Assembly: GCA_964584305.1 (NCBI GenBank) | Contig: CAZOZL010000004.1 | Coordinates: forward strand, 186,001 to 250,000 | Source of the DNA: SB11 sp964584305 | GTDB lineage: Bacteria; Bacteroidota; Bacteroidia; UBA8524 | Direction: 5' to 3' | DNA length: 64,000 nucleotides | Shown here: positions 26,849-36,832 of the stretch, piece after piece | Layout: each line of letters begins with the position of its first letter | How positions within the stretch are numbered: the stretch's first letter is position 1 | Program-made: the position numbers and the translations under genes | The notes under the pieces: generated by a model | What the model saw: only the letters and a program-made list of their open reading frames with translations | Database searches by the model: none | What the model was told of the DNA's origin: nothing

Positions 26849-28613
26849 CGATACAAAAAAAGAAGAGAAAAAAAGCAGCAAAGGAAGTTGGTCATTATTA
26901 GGGCGAATATTTATGTTGGCTATGCCGTATAAAAAGTTCGTTGTATTATCAATAATACTTACACTTTTGGGTGCATGGTTAGCCCCGTTTAGAACCAACT
27001 ATATACGCATAATGCTGGATGACTATGTAGCAAAAGGAGATGCGGAGGGGCTAATACGGATAACTTATATTTTAATAGGTTTACTACTGTTAAATGCCTT
27101 TGTAAACTTTGGGCAGTCGTGGGTTACAGCATTTTTAGGGCAAGCGGTAATTAAAGATTTACGCCTTAGGGTATATGAGTTTGCTACCCGATTAAAGTTA
27201 AAATATTTTGATAAAACACCAGTAGGTACTGTGGTTACACGAACAGTGAGTGATATTGAATCGCTCTCTACCGTGTTTTCGTCGGGCTTTATAATTATTG
27301 CTGGTGATTTACTGCAAATAGGGGTCATATTGTATTTCATGTTTAGCACAAACTGGCAGCTTACTTTGGTATGCTTGTCAGTACTTCCTTTTCTTATTGT
27401 TGCTACCTATATTTTTAAAGAAAAGGTAAAAACATCGTTCACACAGGTACGCAATGCAGTTTCAAATCTTAATGCTTTTGTGCAAGAGCATATAAGCGGT
27501 ATGCAAATAGTACAAATATTTAATCGTGAAAAGGAAGAATACAAACGTTTTGAAGGTATTAATACCTTGCACAAAAATGCCAATATAAAATCGGTTTTAT
27601 ATTATGCTTTATTTTTTCCTGTGGTTGAGATAATTACCGCCACAGCAACTGCTTTGGTAGTGTGGTATGGCATACGGCAAAGTATTGGCGGTAGTAGTAT
27701 TAGCTTTGGTACAATAGTATCGTTTATACTGTATATAAACTTGTTTTTTAGACCCCTTAGGCAAATTGCCGACCGTGTAAATACGTTGCAAATGGGCATG
27801 GTATCGGCAGAACGTGTTTTTAAACTAATTGATAGCAAGCAAGATGCTGAACCCAGTGGAACATACGCCCCTGAAACTATAAAAGGAAATGTTGAGTTTA
27901 AAAATGTGTGGTTTGCCTATAATGATGAGGAATGGGTATTAAAAAATATATCGTTTAAGGTAGAGGAAGGAAAAACCCTTGCCTTGGTGGGGGCTACCGG
28001 TGCAGGAAAATCATCAATTGTTAACCTTATTAATAAGTTTTACCAGATAAATAAGGGGGAAATATTGGTAGATGGTGTTAATGTTAACGAGTATAATACC
28101 AATACACTACGTAGTAATGTGGCGGTGGTATTGCAAGATGTGTTTTTATTTTCGGGTAGTGTGGCTTCAAATATTCGTTTGTACGATGAAAATATAAGCA
28201 AAGAGCAAATAGTAGAAGCATCAAAATTAGTAGGCGCACATAGTTTTATAGAACGCCTTCCCAATGGTTACGATTTTAATGTAATGGAACGGGGTAGCTC
28301 ACTATCAGTAGGGCAGCGGCAAATGGTCTCATTTATTCGTGCTTTGGCGGTAAATCCTAAACTTTTAATTTTAGATGAGGCTACAAGTTCTGTTGATTCT
28401 GAAACAGAGGAGTTAATCCAAAATGCCATTAAAGTATTAATGAAAGGACGCACAAGCATAGCCATAGCCCACAGACTAAGCACTATACAACACGCAAACC
28501 ATATTTTGGTATTGGATAAGGGCAATATAGTTGAAAGTGGTAACCACGAAGAACTATTAGCTAAGAAGGGATATTATGAAAAACTACACAGCTTTCAGTT
28601 TTCTGTTAGCTAA
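26841..28613 (+). CDS. ABC exporter, MsbA-like (fused permease and ATPase)
   Basis: A 590-residue half-transporter that would work as a homodimer in the inner membrane. Six membrane helices (about 25-320) are followed by an ATPase domain with Walker A GATGAGKSS, Q-loop VLQDVFLFSGSVASNI, signature LSVGQRQMVSFIRALA and Walker B LLILDEATSSVD. The signature is LSVGQ instead of the usual LSGGQ. I know this variant from YheH-like/MsbA-like exporters of Bacteroidota, so it is probably functional. The substrate could be lipid A, another lipid or a drug. Last gene of the kmo operon, ending 4 bp from the convergent protease gene. Confidence 0.92.
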   Translation: MANDTKKEEKKSSKGSWSLLGRIFMLAMPYKKFVVLSIILTLLGAWLAPFRTNYIRIMLDDYVAKGDAEGLIRITYILIGLLLLNAFVNFGQSWVTAFLGQAVIKDLRLRVYEFATRLKLKYFDKTPVGTVVTRTVSDIESLSTVFSSGFIIIAGDLLQIGVILYFMFSTNWQLTLVCLSVLPFLIVATYIFKEKVKTSFTQVRNAVSNLNAFVQEHISGMQIVQIFNREKEEYKRFEGINTLHKNANIKSVLYYALFFPVVEIITATATALVVWYGIRQSIGGSSISFGTIVSFILYINLFFRPLRQIADRVNTLQMGMVSAERVFKLIDSKQDAEPSGTYAPETIKGNVEFKNVWFAYNDEEWVLKNISFKVEEGKTLALVGATGAGKSSIVNLINKFYQINKGEILVDGVNVNEYNTNTLRSNVAVVLQDVFLFSGSVASNIRLYDENISKEQIVEASKLVGAHSFIERLPNGYDFNVMERGSSLSVGQRQMVSFIRALAVNPKLLILDEATSSVDSETEELIQNAIKVLMKGRTSIAIAHRLSTIQHANHILVLDKGNIVESGNHEELLAKKGYYEKLHSFQFSVS

Positions 28614-28617
28614 AAAA

Positions 28618-31600
28618 CTATTCAACTATAATTTTTCTTGTGGTTGATTGCTCGCCTTGAGCAATTTTAATAAAGTAAAGCCCTTTAGCAAATGCAGATA
28701 CATCTACGGTCATTATTGGGTTTTGCGAATGAGTAGTGTAAACCACTTTGCCCAAAACATCGGTAATAGATAGTGTAGTTTCAATTCCTGCTTTTAAGCC
28801 ACTAATAGTAAGTTGTTTCTTAGCAGGGTTAGGATAAAGTAGGATACCGTTTAGCAATAATTCCTTAATACCTACGGTACTAATAAACACATTGTTTGAA
28901 ATACTACTACAGGCTGCCGAGTCTATAATTTCTACCTTGTAGTTTCCTGTTTGGTATGGGCGTATAGTTTTTGTAGTATGGTTTATACTAAGCGTATCAT
29001 TAAAATACCAACGGTAAATAAAATTACCTGCGTTGTGTACCGCCTCTAATGAATCTAACCTTTGGTTTGTTGACACCACAGGAGGTAAGGGAACTAAAAT
29101 TGCTTTTACGGTTACTGTATCAAAACAACCTTCACTGGTAATAGCTTTAGCTTGGTAAAAAGTATTTTGTACGGGTTTGTCTCCCAAAACAGAATCGATA
29201 ATAATTTTATTGGTATTAATATTTAGCCAAACAATACGATCAGCACCCCAAGCAATAAAAAACACACTGTCTTTAGGGCAAACGTATTGTTGTGTATCAC
29301 TTACTATTATTTTTGGTGGCACAGCAACTGTAACATATTCTTTTAGTAGCAATGTGTCGCCTCCTAATACATTAGAGGTGATAAGTGTAACATCAAAACT
29401 GCCCGTTTGCTTATAAGATATTCGTGGATTTAAACCATAAGCAGTATCTGGTGTTCCTCCTTCAAATATCCAAGTATGAGTATCAGGGTATTGAGTACTC
29501 GTAGAATTATACATTATCGAGTCGTTGGTGCAAATAGTTGCTTTAGAACTATTAAAACTGCTTTGCGCTTTGGTCAGTATTGCATCACCGCAATTTGTGA
29601 ATACTCTAATATCATCAATATAAAGATTGTTTCCGCCATTGTAATAGGCTTCAAATTTTAGAACAATATTTTTTTTACCCGCAAAAGAATCTAAAGAAAT
29701 AGAAGGGCATTTGTTTGAATTTAAAATACACCAATCATGATTGGTTACTGGTATGAAGTTGCTAAAGTAGGATCTTGTATATATTGTAGGTAGATCTTTT
29801 GAAAAAATGGTATAAGGAAAGGTTTTACCGCTATCTGTTGAAAGATAGACATTAAGGCTATCATTGACAGAACTATTTCTTCCAAATGCGTACTGAAATG
29901 TGAAAAGGGGTTTCAAAGCCCGTCTTAAATCAATAGGTTGTGTAATAAAAACACTTCTTTCTCCTCGCCACAAAAAACTTGAATTATAATAATCTAATTT
30001 TAGGGCAGAATTACTGCCATTATTAGTTTTAGGAGCATTTGTCTTTTTCCAGTTTATATTATTACCTGAACTAATAATTGAATAATTTGGTTTTTCGTTT
30101 TCAAAAGTTTCTAAGTAAAAATTAGTTTTATATAAGGCGTTAACCTGAATAAATTGATTTAAGTAAATTGAGTCTTTACCATATTTATCATAACCAACAA
30201 CTGCTATACTGTATGCAGAATCACTCTTAAATGAGACTTCAATTTGTTCTCCTTTTAATATTTCGGTAAATCCACGTCTGAAAACGTACCATATTGCACT
30301 GTCCAAGGGGCGTTTGTAACTTTCGGCTGTAAGAATAACTTTTTCATTAGGGCAGATATAGTTCTTGCTTGCATTAGCATTTATTGTTGTTGGCGATTTT
30401 TTTATAGAATCTACACATTGCAAAGCTCGTTCTGCATTTACTCTGCCACTACCTAATTTACCGATGTAACTTGGGTTAAGATTATCAATATTATCTGCAC
30501 TATTAATCAAGCATTGCTCTAAATCATTATTTTTAATAGAGGGCATATAGCTTTTCATTAATCCTAATAAACCAGCTGTGAGCGGGCAAGATGCTGATGT
30601 ACCATTAAAAGACACATAATTTCCATCTTTTAAAGTTGTTCTTATCCGCACCCCTGGGGCAGTTACGGAAATAGAATTACCATAGGTAGAGAATGAAGCT
30701 TTTTTATCATTAATTTCTGATGCTGCCACTGAAATTACATTTAGATAACTTGCAGGATAATGGGCGGCAGAATTATTATTATTACCTGCACTGGCAACAA
30801 TAATACTCCCTTGTGCAGAAGCAAATTTTATGGTATTTTGTGCTGTTGATGAAGATATACTACCTCCAAAAGAACAACTTATTATATCTGCTTTTATCTG
30901 TGCCGCGTAGGCAATCCCATCATAGGCATAGGTTATGAAATTATTTGTTTGATTATCAGAACTCGCTTTTACAGGAATAATTCTAAGGTTAAACCCTATG
31001 GATGAGATACCAATGTTATTATTTGTTATTGCAGAAATAAGACCTGCACATGGTGTCCCATGGTTTAGTATAGAGTTATTATAGTTATTAGGGGTGTTAT
31101 CATTATCAGCCACATCCCACCCATGAACATCATCTACATAACCATTGTTGGGTATTTCATTAGGGTTTGTCCAAATATTGTCTTTTAAATCAGGATGGTT
31201 AATATCAACTTCTTGGTCAACAACTGCAACTGTTATATTGGTATCACCCTTGGTAAAGTCCCATGCTTTAGTAGCTTTTATTTTGTATAAATGCCAAACA
31301 TCATTGTAGTTATTTTTTCCAAAATCATTGGGTGTATATGTGGGATAAACTAACGGTATCTTTTCAGCATACTCTATGTATGCTAATTGCTCAAAGTACT
31401 TTATTAAATCATCAGCTTTTTCATGTTCAGTAAATTTTAGCCTAACAGTTCGCTGTAGCTTAATATCAGATATTTTGTTGAATGAAAAACGGGCTTGTAT
31501 TATGCCAAATTCTTTTACTAATTCTTCATTTAAACCCACCAAACTTTGTGGTTCAACAAACTGATTAGAAAAATCAATAGCGAAATCATCGTTATACTTG

Positions 31601-31713
31601 ACATAGATTTCACCATCAAAAAAGTCTTTATTTACTGTTTGACTATATGAGCAAACGGTAGTAAAAGAGAAAAATAATAGTAAAAATAGGTAATTAAAGC
31701 ACTTTAGTTTCAT
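28618..31713 (-). CDS. Subtilisin-like S8 serine protease with T9SS type A sorting domain (paralogue 2)
   Basis: Secreted protease of 1031 residues. Signal peptide MKLKCFNYLFLLLFFSFTTV ending near SYSQ, then a propeptide-like region opening with DGEIYVKYNDDF. In the S8 domain (about 155-425) the triad is Asp166 in VAVVDQEVD, His218 in NHGTPCAGL and Ser373 in NGTSASCPL. A lectin-like/MAM-like jelly roll (ending GNNLYIDDIRVFTNC), a PKD domain (WIFEGGTPDTAYGLNPRISY) and an Ig-like segment follow. The tail is a type A sorting domain (ILLYPNPAKKQLTISGLKAG ... KGLYFIKIAQGEQSTTRKII). Its start overlaps the stop of the upstream paralogue in an ATGA, so translation is coupled. All catalytic residues are present. 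Confidence 0.93.
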   Translation of the reverse strand: MKLKCFNYLFLLLFFSFTTVCSYSQTVNKDFFDGEIYVKYNDDFAIDFSNQFVEPQSLVGLNEELVKEFGIIQARFSFNKISDIKLQRTVRLKFTEHEKADDLIKYFEQLAYIEYAEKIPLVYPTYTPNDFGKNNYNDVWHLYKIKATKAWDFTKGDTNITVAVVDQEVDINHPDLKDNIWTNPNEIPNNGYVDDVHGWDVADNDNTPNNYNNSILNHGTPCAGLISAITNNNIGISSIGFNLRIIPVKASSDNQTNNFITYAYDGIAYAAQIKADIISCSFGGSISSSTAQNTIKFASAQGSIIVASAGNNNNSAAHYPASYLNVISVAASEINDKKASFSTYGNSISVTAPGVRIRTTLKDGNYVSFNGTSASCPLTAGLLGLMKSYMPSIKNNDLEQCLINSADNIDNLNPSYIGKLGSGRVNAERALQCVDSIKKSPTTINANASKNYICPNEKVILTAESYKRPLDSAIWYVFRRGFTEILKGEQIEVSFKSDSAYSIAVVGYDKYGKDSIYLNQFIQVNALYKTNFYLETFENEKPNYSIISSGNNINWKKTNAPKTNNGSNSALKLDYYNSSFLWRGERSVFITQPIDLRRALKPLFTFQYAFGRNSSVNDSLNVYLSTDSGKTFPYTIFSKDLPTIYTRSYFSNFIPVTNHDWCILNSNKCPSISLDSFAGKKNIVLKFEAYYNGGNNLYIDDIRVFTNCGDAILTKAQSSFNSSKATICTNDSIMYNSTSTQYPDTHTWIFEGGTPDTAYGLNPRISYKQTGSFDVTLITSNVLGGDTLLLKEYVTVAVPPKIIVSDTQQYVCPKDSVFFIAWGADRIVWLNINTNKIIIDSVLGDKPVQNTFYQAKAITSEGCFDTVTVKAILVPLPPVVSTNQRLDSLEAVHNAGNFIYRWYFNDTLSINHTTKTIRPYQTGNYKVEIIDSAACSSISNNVFISTVGIKELLLNGILLYPNPAKKQLTISGLKAGIETTLSITDVLGKVVYTTHSQNPIMTVDVSAFAKGLYFIKIAQGEQSTTRKIIVE

Positions 31714-34700
31714 GGTTTACTTACAATAATTTTTTGGGTTTGGTTTACCCTATTATTGTGTAAAGCTATAAAATAAATACCACCTTTTAGCTGGCTAATA
31801 TCTATTGCTTTAAGTTGGATGCCTATTTTAGTAGTAATAATGGTTTTGCCCAAGTTATCAAATATCCTGATGTTTAAAGGGCTATCAGAAGCACTATTAT
31901 CAATAAATAGGGTGTTGCTTGCAGGGTTGGGATATAGTTTTATATTGGTAGTAAGTATTTCTTTAACGCTAACGTTAGTTTTTGTGAAAAAGAAGTTGAG
32001 CGAGTTATTCTCGCAACCCGATGTATCGGTAGCAACTGCTCTGTAATTACCTTGTTGTGTAGGGAGGTATTTTTTGCCCTGCGCGCCGTTTATATCAGCA
32101 CCATTAAACTGCCAGCGAAATATTACTGTTGCATTGCTATTATTAGCTATCAAGCTATCGCCTACTCTGGTAAGAGTAGTTATTCCTGGTCCTGGTAATA
32201 TTGTTATGGTAATAGCTTCTGTATTGGTGCAGCCATTAACTGAAGTACCTTTTACAGTGTAAGTAACCGTTGAAGGGGGATTAATAGTAACAGAGTCTCC
32301 TTTTGTAGAACTTATTGCAAAAACTGGCGACCATGAAAAATCTTGAGCTCCTGTGGCGTATAGTTTTGTGCTTTTGCCTCTGCATAATATTGTTTCGCCT
32401 GCACTTATTGCAACGGTAGGAATAGCATTAGCTACTATATATTTTTTAAGCTCAATGGTGTCAAAACCAAAAGTATTACTCGTTATTAGTGTAACGGTAT
32501 ATGCCCCAGCACTATTATATGAAACCTCTGGGTTTTTGGCTGTTGAGGTAGCAGGTGTACCGCCTTCAAAAATCCATTGGTAACTGGTAGGGAAATTCTC
32601 ACTATTGTCATTAAATTTCACACTACTGGGCAAGCAAAATGTAGTATCATTATTAACAAAACTGGCAGCAGGTTTTTCGGTATTATATCCTGAACAAAAT
32701 GCGTTTACAGCTATATTATCTATATAAAGGTTGTTTCCAAAATCGTTATAGGCTTCAAATTTTAGCATCACATTTTTCTCACCATCAAAATCACTTAAAT
32801 CAATTTCGGCACAGGGTGCACCTGCTAATGTTGAGAAACACCACTGTGTTTCATTAGTAGGAGTGAATGATGAAGTTTGGGGTGAGTTTGTAGCAAAGCT
32901 ACCCATTGAAGCTACTCTATACGGAAATGTTTTGCCACTATCTGTTGACACATATATTATTAGCGAGTCTTTTTTGGTAGCATTTCTTGCCCTATAAGCA
33001 TATTGAAAACTTAAAACAGCATCTGCATTTTGGCTTAAATCTATAACAGGAGTAATAAGCCCATCACGCTGCCCTACTTGGTTATAATTATAAAAGTTCA
33101 TTCGCAGGGCTTTGGTACCGTTTTGCGAACTATTAGTGGTAGATACATTCCATGTTATTCCAGCATCGGGGTTTTCTGTTGTAAATCCCATAGTGCTAAG
33201 TGTGCCGCTTTCAAAATTTTGGCTATACAATGTTTCACTTCCTTTTGCAGCAACATCAATATAGTCTTTTAGGTAGATGGAGTCGCTTCCTTCTGAATTG
33301 CTAACTACCAATGCTACATTATATTTACCTATATTAGTATAGCTTACTATTGGGTTTGCCAATGTAGAAGCGGCAGGCGACCCATTAGGAAAATACCATT
33401 TAAAACTTTGCGCTTTCCCTTGTGATGAACTACTGCCTGTAAAAGCAACATCTACACTTGGGCAGGTAATACTTATATTAGATTGAACTTGTGCTTTTGG
33501 TGTAGCTATTAAGGTTTTATCTACGCAATCCATTGCCTTTTGGGCGTTAATTCTACCGCTTCCTAAAAAGCCTGTAAAGGCAGTATTAAGCCCGTATATA
33601 TCATCTGAACTGTCTAAAAGGCATTGCTCTAACTGTGCATTTGTAAGTTGTGGGTTGTGTGATTTCATTAGCCCCATAAGCCCAGCCACCATTGGTGATG
33701 ACATGGATGTTCCGCTAAGAATAGCGTAACCATTATTAGCCGCTATTGTACTGCGAATACGGCTACCTGGTGCAGTAATATCCACCCAAGTACCGTAGTT
33801 GGAAAAGCCTGATTTTCTATCGTTTATATCAGAACTAGCTACAGCAATAACACCCGCGTAGGCGGCTGGATAGCGACGCTGATTTATACCGTCGTTACTG
33901 GCGGCAGCAATAATAATACATCCCCTTGAAGTAGCATAATTTATAACGGCTTGCGCTGTTTGGCTAGAACTTGGGCTGCTCCATGAGCAATTAATAATAT
34001 CTGCCTTTGCATTTGCCGCATAGGTTATACCTGCATATCCTTGTGGTATAGATGTGGGCGATGCTTGAGCATCAAAAGTACATTTAACAGGAATAAGAGC
34101 AATATTAAACCCTATGGAAGCTACCCCTCTTGCATTATTGGTAACAGACCCAGCAATACCTCCTACGTGTGTACCGTGGGTAAAACTTGTTTTTGGGTGT
34201 ACGGGGTTATTATCGTTATTACCAGCATCCCAACCATAAATATCATCTACATAACCGTTGTTGTCATCATCAATTTTATTACCAGCAATTTCACCAGGGT
34301 TGCGCCAAATATTGTCAAATAAATCAGGATGAAACATACTTAGCCCATCATCAACTATGGCTACTGTAATGGTGGAATCTCCTTTTGAAATATCCCATGC
34401 TTCACGTGCTTTTATTTTCCATAAGCCCCATTGCCCACTGGTAGAATTGGATTGCATATCATTAGGCTGAAACTCGAATGTGTTGTAAGGTACTGGCTCC
34501 ACATACTCAATATACGAGAAGGCAGAAAGTAACTCTATCAATTCATCAATCATTGATGGTTCTTTAAAAGAAACCAATAAGGTTTGATTAAGCCCCTTAT
34601 CAAATGCCTTTTTAAAAGGTATTGTAATACTATTAATACCCATGTCTGCGCTAAAATTAGCATCTAAACCAGGGAGTATTGGCTGGGCAATAAAATCTGT

Positions 34701-34856
34701 TGGGGTAGTATTGTTAAGTGCACTTAAATCGTAAGTGTTTTTGTATTTAACATATATTTCACCATCAACCTGCGTTGTATTATAGGTTTGAGAATAAGAG
34801 GTGGCTGAAATAAAGGTAAAAATTATAAGGCAGAAAAATTTCAATCTAATCATCAT
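31710..34856 (-). CDS. Subtilisin-like S8 serine protease with T9SS type A sorting domain (paralogue 1)
   Basis: Secreted protease of 1048 residues with the same layout as its downstream neighbour. Signal peptide ends near ATSYSQ, and the propeptide-like part opens DGEIYVKYKNTYDL. Triad: Asp169 in VAIVDDGLS, His227 in THGTHVGGIAG and Ser384 in LSGTSMSSPMVAG. An acidic loop KIDDDNNGYVDDIYG, absent from the paralogue, suggests an additional calcium site. Then a jelly-roll domain (GNNLYIDNIAVNAFC), PKD (WIFEGGTPATSTAKNPEVSY), an Ig-like segment and a type A sorting tail (IKLYPNPASNTLFIDNSASD). Two adjacent ATG codons begin the gene. It leads a two-gene operon, clearly a tandem duplication. Likely roles are extracellular protein degradation or processing. 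Confidence 0.94.
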   Translation of the reverse strand: MMIRLKFFCLIIFTFISATSYSQTYNTTQVDGEIYVKYKNTYDLSALNNTTPTDFIAQPILPGLDANFSADMGINSITIPFKKAFDKGLNQTLLVSFKEPSMIDELIELLSAFSYIEYVEPVPYNTFEFQPNDMQSNSTSGQWGLWKIKAREAWDISKGDSTITVAIVDDGLSMFHPDLFDNIWRNPGEIAGNKIDDDNNGYVDDIYGWDAGNNDNNPVHPKTSFTHGTHVGGIAGSVTNNARGVASIGFNIALIPVKCTFDAQASPTSIPQGYAGITYAANAKADIINCSWSSPSSSQTAQAVINYATSRGCIIIAAASNDGINQRRYPAAYAGVIAVASSDINDRKSGFSNYGTWVDITAPGSRIRSTIAANNGYAILSGTSMSSPMVAGLMGLMKSHNPQLTNAQLEQCLLDSSDDIYGLNTAFTGFLGSGRINAQKAMDCVDKTLIATPKAQVQSNISITCPSVDVAFTGSSSSQGKAQSFKWYFPNGSPAASTLANPIVSYTNIGKYNVALVVSNSEGSDSIYLKDYIDVAAKGSETLYSQNFESGTLSTMGFTTENPDAGITWNVSTTNSSQNGTKALRMNFYNYNQVGQRDGLITPVIDLSQNADAVLSFQYAYRARNATKKDSLIIYVSTDSGKTFPYRVASMGSFATNSPQTSSFTPTNETQWCFSTLAGAPCAEIDLSDFDGEKNVMLKFEAYNDFGNNLYIDNIAVNAFCSGYNTEKPAASFVNNDTTFCLPSSVKFNDNSENFPTSYQWIFEGGTPATSTAKNPEVSYNSAGAYTVTLITSNTFGFDTIELKKYIVANAIPTVAISAGETILCRGKSTKLYATGAQDFSWSPVFAISSTKGDSVTINPPSTVTYTVKGTSVNGCTNTEAITITILPGPGITTLTRVGDSLIANNSNATVIFRWQFNGADINGAQGKKYLPTQQGNYRAVATDTSGCENNSLNFFFTKTNVSVKEILTTNIKLYPNPASNTLFIDNSASDSPLNIRIFDNLGKTIITTKIGIQLKAIDISQLKGGIYFIALHNNRVNQTQKIIVSKP

Positions 34857-34933
34857 ATTATCCGAAATATATTAAATAAAAATGTAACCGAAATGCTTAC
34901 GAAATAAGACAGCGAAAGATAGGGAATAGTTTG

Positions 34934-35821
34934 TTAGCGAATAATATTCTTGTGCGTATCCCAAAGGGTCATAATTAAACCGTCTTTTAAGCCACCATTG
35001 GGTGCAAGTATTTGACTTATGCCCGCCCAATCCATAATTGATATATAAATGCCTGCAGCGTGGTCTATCACATCGGCACGGTCGGGATTAAGTTTTAGTA
35101 TATTAATCCTATCAATAATGGGTATAGTGCTAATATGGGTATAGAGTTTTTTTAGCGTGGTAATGCTCATGGCTTCCCCATTTTCATTGGCAGCCATACT
35201 ATAAAGTTTATTAATATTGCCGCCAGTACCCATTGCTATCGCCTTGTTTTCAATGGTATTGTTTTGTTTCACCCAAAGTTTCATCTCTTCCCATATTTCG
35301 GGGTTCACTTTGTTTTCTTTTAAACGAACTGAACCTACTTTGAATGATTTTGCACTAATTATTTCTCGGTTTTTAATTACTGTTATCTCTGTGCTACCGC
35401 CACCCACATCTATATTAATAAAATTGCCTTTTTCAGGAAAAGAAGACATTACAGATTTTAGTATCAATTCCGACTCTTTTTCGCCAGAAATAACATCTAT
35501 TTTAAATTTAAACTTTTTTTCTACCTTTTTTACTAATGAATTACCGTTTTTAGCCTCTCGCATGGCACTTGTGGCACACGCCATATAGTGTTTCACCCCG
35601 TGTATATCTAAAATAAGTTTAAAGGCATTCATGGTCATTAAAAATAACTTTTCTTTTTCTTTACCTACTTTACCTGTGCTAAACACATCATCGCCCAAAC
35701 GGAGGGGAATACGTATGAACTCTACTTTTTTAAACTGAGTAGAATTGTCATTAGTAGGTATAACACGGCTAATGAGTAGCCGAATTGCATTAGAACCTAT
35801 ATCAACTGCACCAAATTTCAC
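34934..35821 (-). CDS. Exopolyphosphatase / guanosine pentaphosphate phosphatase family protein
   Basis: A 295-residue Ppx/GppA-type phosphatase (ASKHA ATPase fold) acting on polyphosphate or pppGpp. Motifs: GAVDIGSNAIRLLISR (phosphate 1), ACATSAMREAKNG, INIDVGGGSTEITVIK (phosphate 2) and AIAMGTGGNINKL. The length covers only the catalytic domain, without the C-terminal HD-like part of long GppA/Ppx proteins, as is common in Bacteroidota. The start is a GTG at 35821. Separate from the protease operon by 77 bp. Which substrate it prefers cannot be told. Confidence 0.92.
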   Translation of the reverse strand: MKFGAVDIGSNAIRLLISRVIPTNDNSTQFKKVEFIRIPLRLGDDVFSTGKVGKEKEKLFLMTMNAFKLILDIHGVKHYMACATSAMREAKNGNSLVKKVEKKFKFKIDVISGEKESELILKSVMSSFPEKGNFINIDVGGGSTEITVIKNREIISAKSFKVGSVRLKENKVNPEIWEEMKLWVKQNNTIENKAIAMGTGGNINKLYSMAANENGEAMSITTLKKLYTHISTIPIIDRINILKLNPDRADVIDHAAGIYISIMDWAGISQILAPNGGLKDGLIMTLWDTHKNIIR

Positions 35822-35901
35822 GCAACTAAAATAGTTTTGTGTCTATTGGCAATGGGTGCTATTGTTTCCACACCTGTTGAAAAGAATACTATTTTGAAGT
35901 G

Positions 35902-36348
35902 TTAAGGCTTAAAATTCCCCCCTTCTTTTTTAAAGAATTTCTCTAAAAATGAAACACTTTTGTCCTCAATATCATTTAGTTCAATTTTTAATGCCTTTGC
36001 CGATATGGTTATTTCCCAGACGCTCAGTGTGAGTGAGATAACCATTATAAACATACTTGCGCCAAACAATATTTTTGCCCAATATATGTCATTAATAAAA
36101 AGCACAATCATACACACTACACTTAGTAGAAGGCTTATAACGCCTAATAATTGCATATTACGAATAAGGGTAAGCCGCAGCCGTAAATTTTTTATTTGAC
36201 TTAAAATATGCTCTTCAGGCTTATTTATGTATTTATCATGCAAATCACGAATTAATTTGGCAATGGCTAAAAACCTATTGGTATAGGCAAGCATAAGTAA
36301 TGATATTGTGCTAAACAATAAAGCGGGGGTGCTAATTTGCAGTTCCAT
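35902..36348 (-). CDS. DUF2721-family membrane protein
   Basis: A 148-residue membrane protein. Helices: about 8-28 (ALLFSTISLLMLAYTNRFLA), then LLGVISLLLSVVCMIVLFI and ILFGASMFIMVISLTLSVWE. A basic amphipathic segment between the first and second (AKLIRDLHDKY ... QIKNLRLRLTLIRNMQ) and an acidic tail (IELNDIED) fit DUF2721. Function unknown. Divergent from a second small membrane protein of similar plan at 36450-36830, with 101 bp between them. Confidence 0.75.
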   Translation of the reverse strand: MELQISTPALLFSTISLLMLAYTNRFLAIAKLIRDLHDKYINKPEEHILSQIKNLRLRLTLIRNMQLLGVISLLLSVVCMIVLFINDIYWAKILFGASMFIMVISLTLSVWEITISAKALKIELNDIEDKSVSFLEKFFKKEGGNFKP

Positions 36349-36449
36349 AGGTACAAAGTAACAAATAATGTTTGTGGTACTGTTAAAGCAAATTATTGTA
36401 CTTTCGGGTGAATATGTTTTATAGGTGAGATTTTTGTTAGTTATAAATT

Positions 36450-36830
36450 ATGGATTGGTATTTACCTTTAACACTAATATCAGGCAATGGGCTGATAATA
36501 ATGTCTTCAGCCTCGCAAATAGTATCTTTAAATGAAGAGATAGAGAGATTGTCAGATGATAAAGATTATATGGATATAGTTGAGCGTAAAGTAAGGCAAC
36601 TTAAAAAACTAACACTGTCTGTGGCTTGTCTTTATTCTTCTGTTTTATTTATTGTAATAGCAGCTTTAATTGGTGCTACAGAGTTACCCTCATTACAATC
36701 ATCTGGCTTTTATGTATTAATGGCGGGGATATGTTTTATGCTTTTAGCAATAATTTTTTTAGTTATATATTCTGTTATATCTGTAAAAATAAGACAATTG
36801 CAGGTGAATATTGCTATTAAAAAACACTAA
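36450..36830 (+). CDS. Small membrane protein, similar in plan to the adjacent DUF2721 protein
   Basis: A 126-residue protein with a short N-terminal hydrophobic segment (YLPLTLISGNGLIIMSSASQ), a charged helical loop (LNEEIERLSDDKDYMDIVERK), and two strong helices (LSVACLYSSVLFIVIAALIG and FYVLMAGICFMLLAIIFLVI). The pattern of helix, charged helix, helix, helix is like the divergent neighbour, so the two may be distant paralogues; this is inference. It is followed after 2 bp by an outer-membrane-type protein gene and is probably co-transcribed with it. Confidence 0.65.
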   Translation: MDWYLPLTLISGNGLIIMSSASQIVSLNEEIERLSDDKDYMDIVERKVRQLKKLTLSVACLYSSVLFIVIAALIGATELPSLQSSGFYVLMAGICFMLLAIIFLVIYSVISVKIRQLQVNIAIKKH

Positions 36831-36832
36831 CT

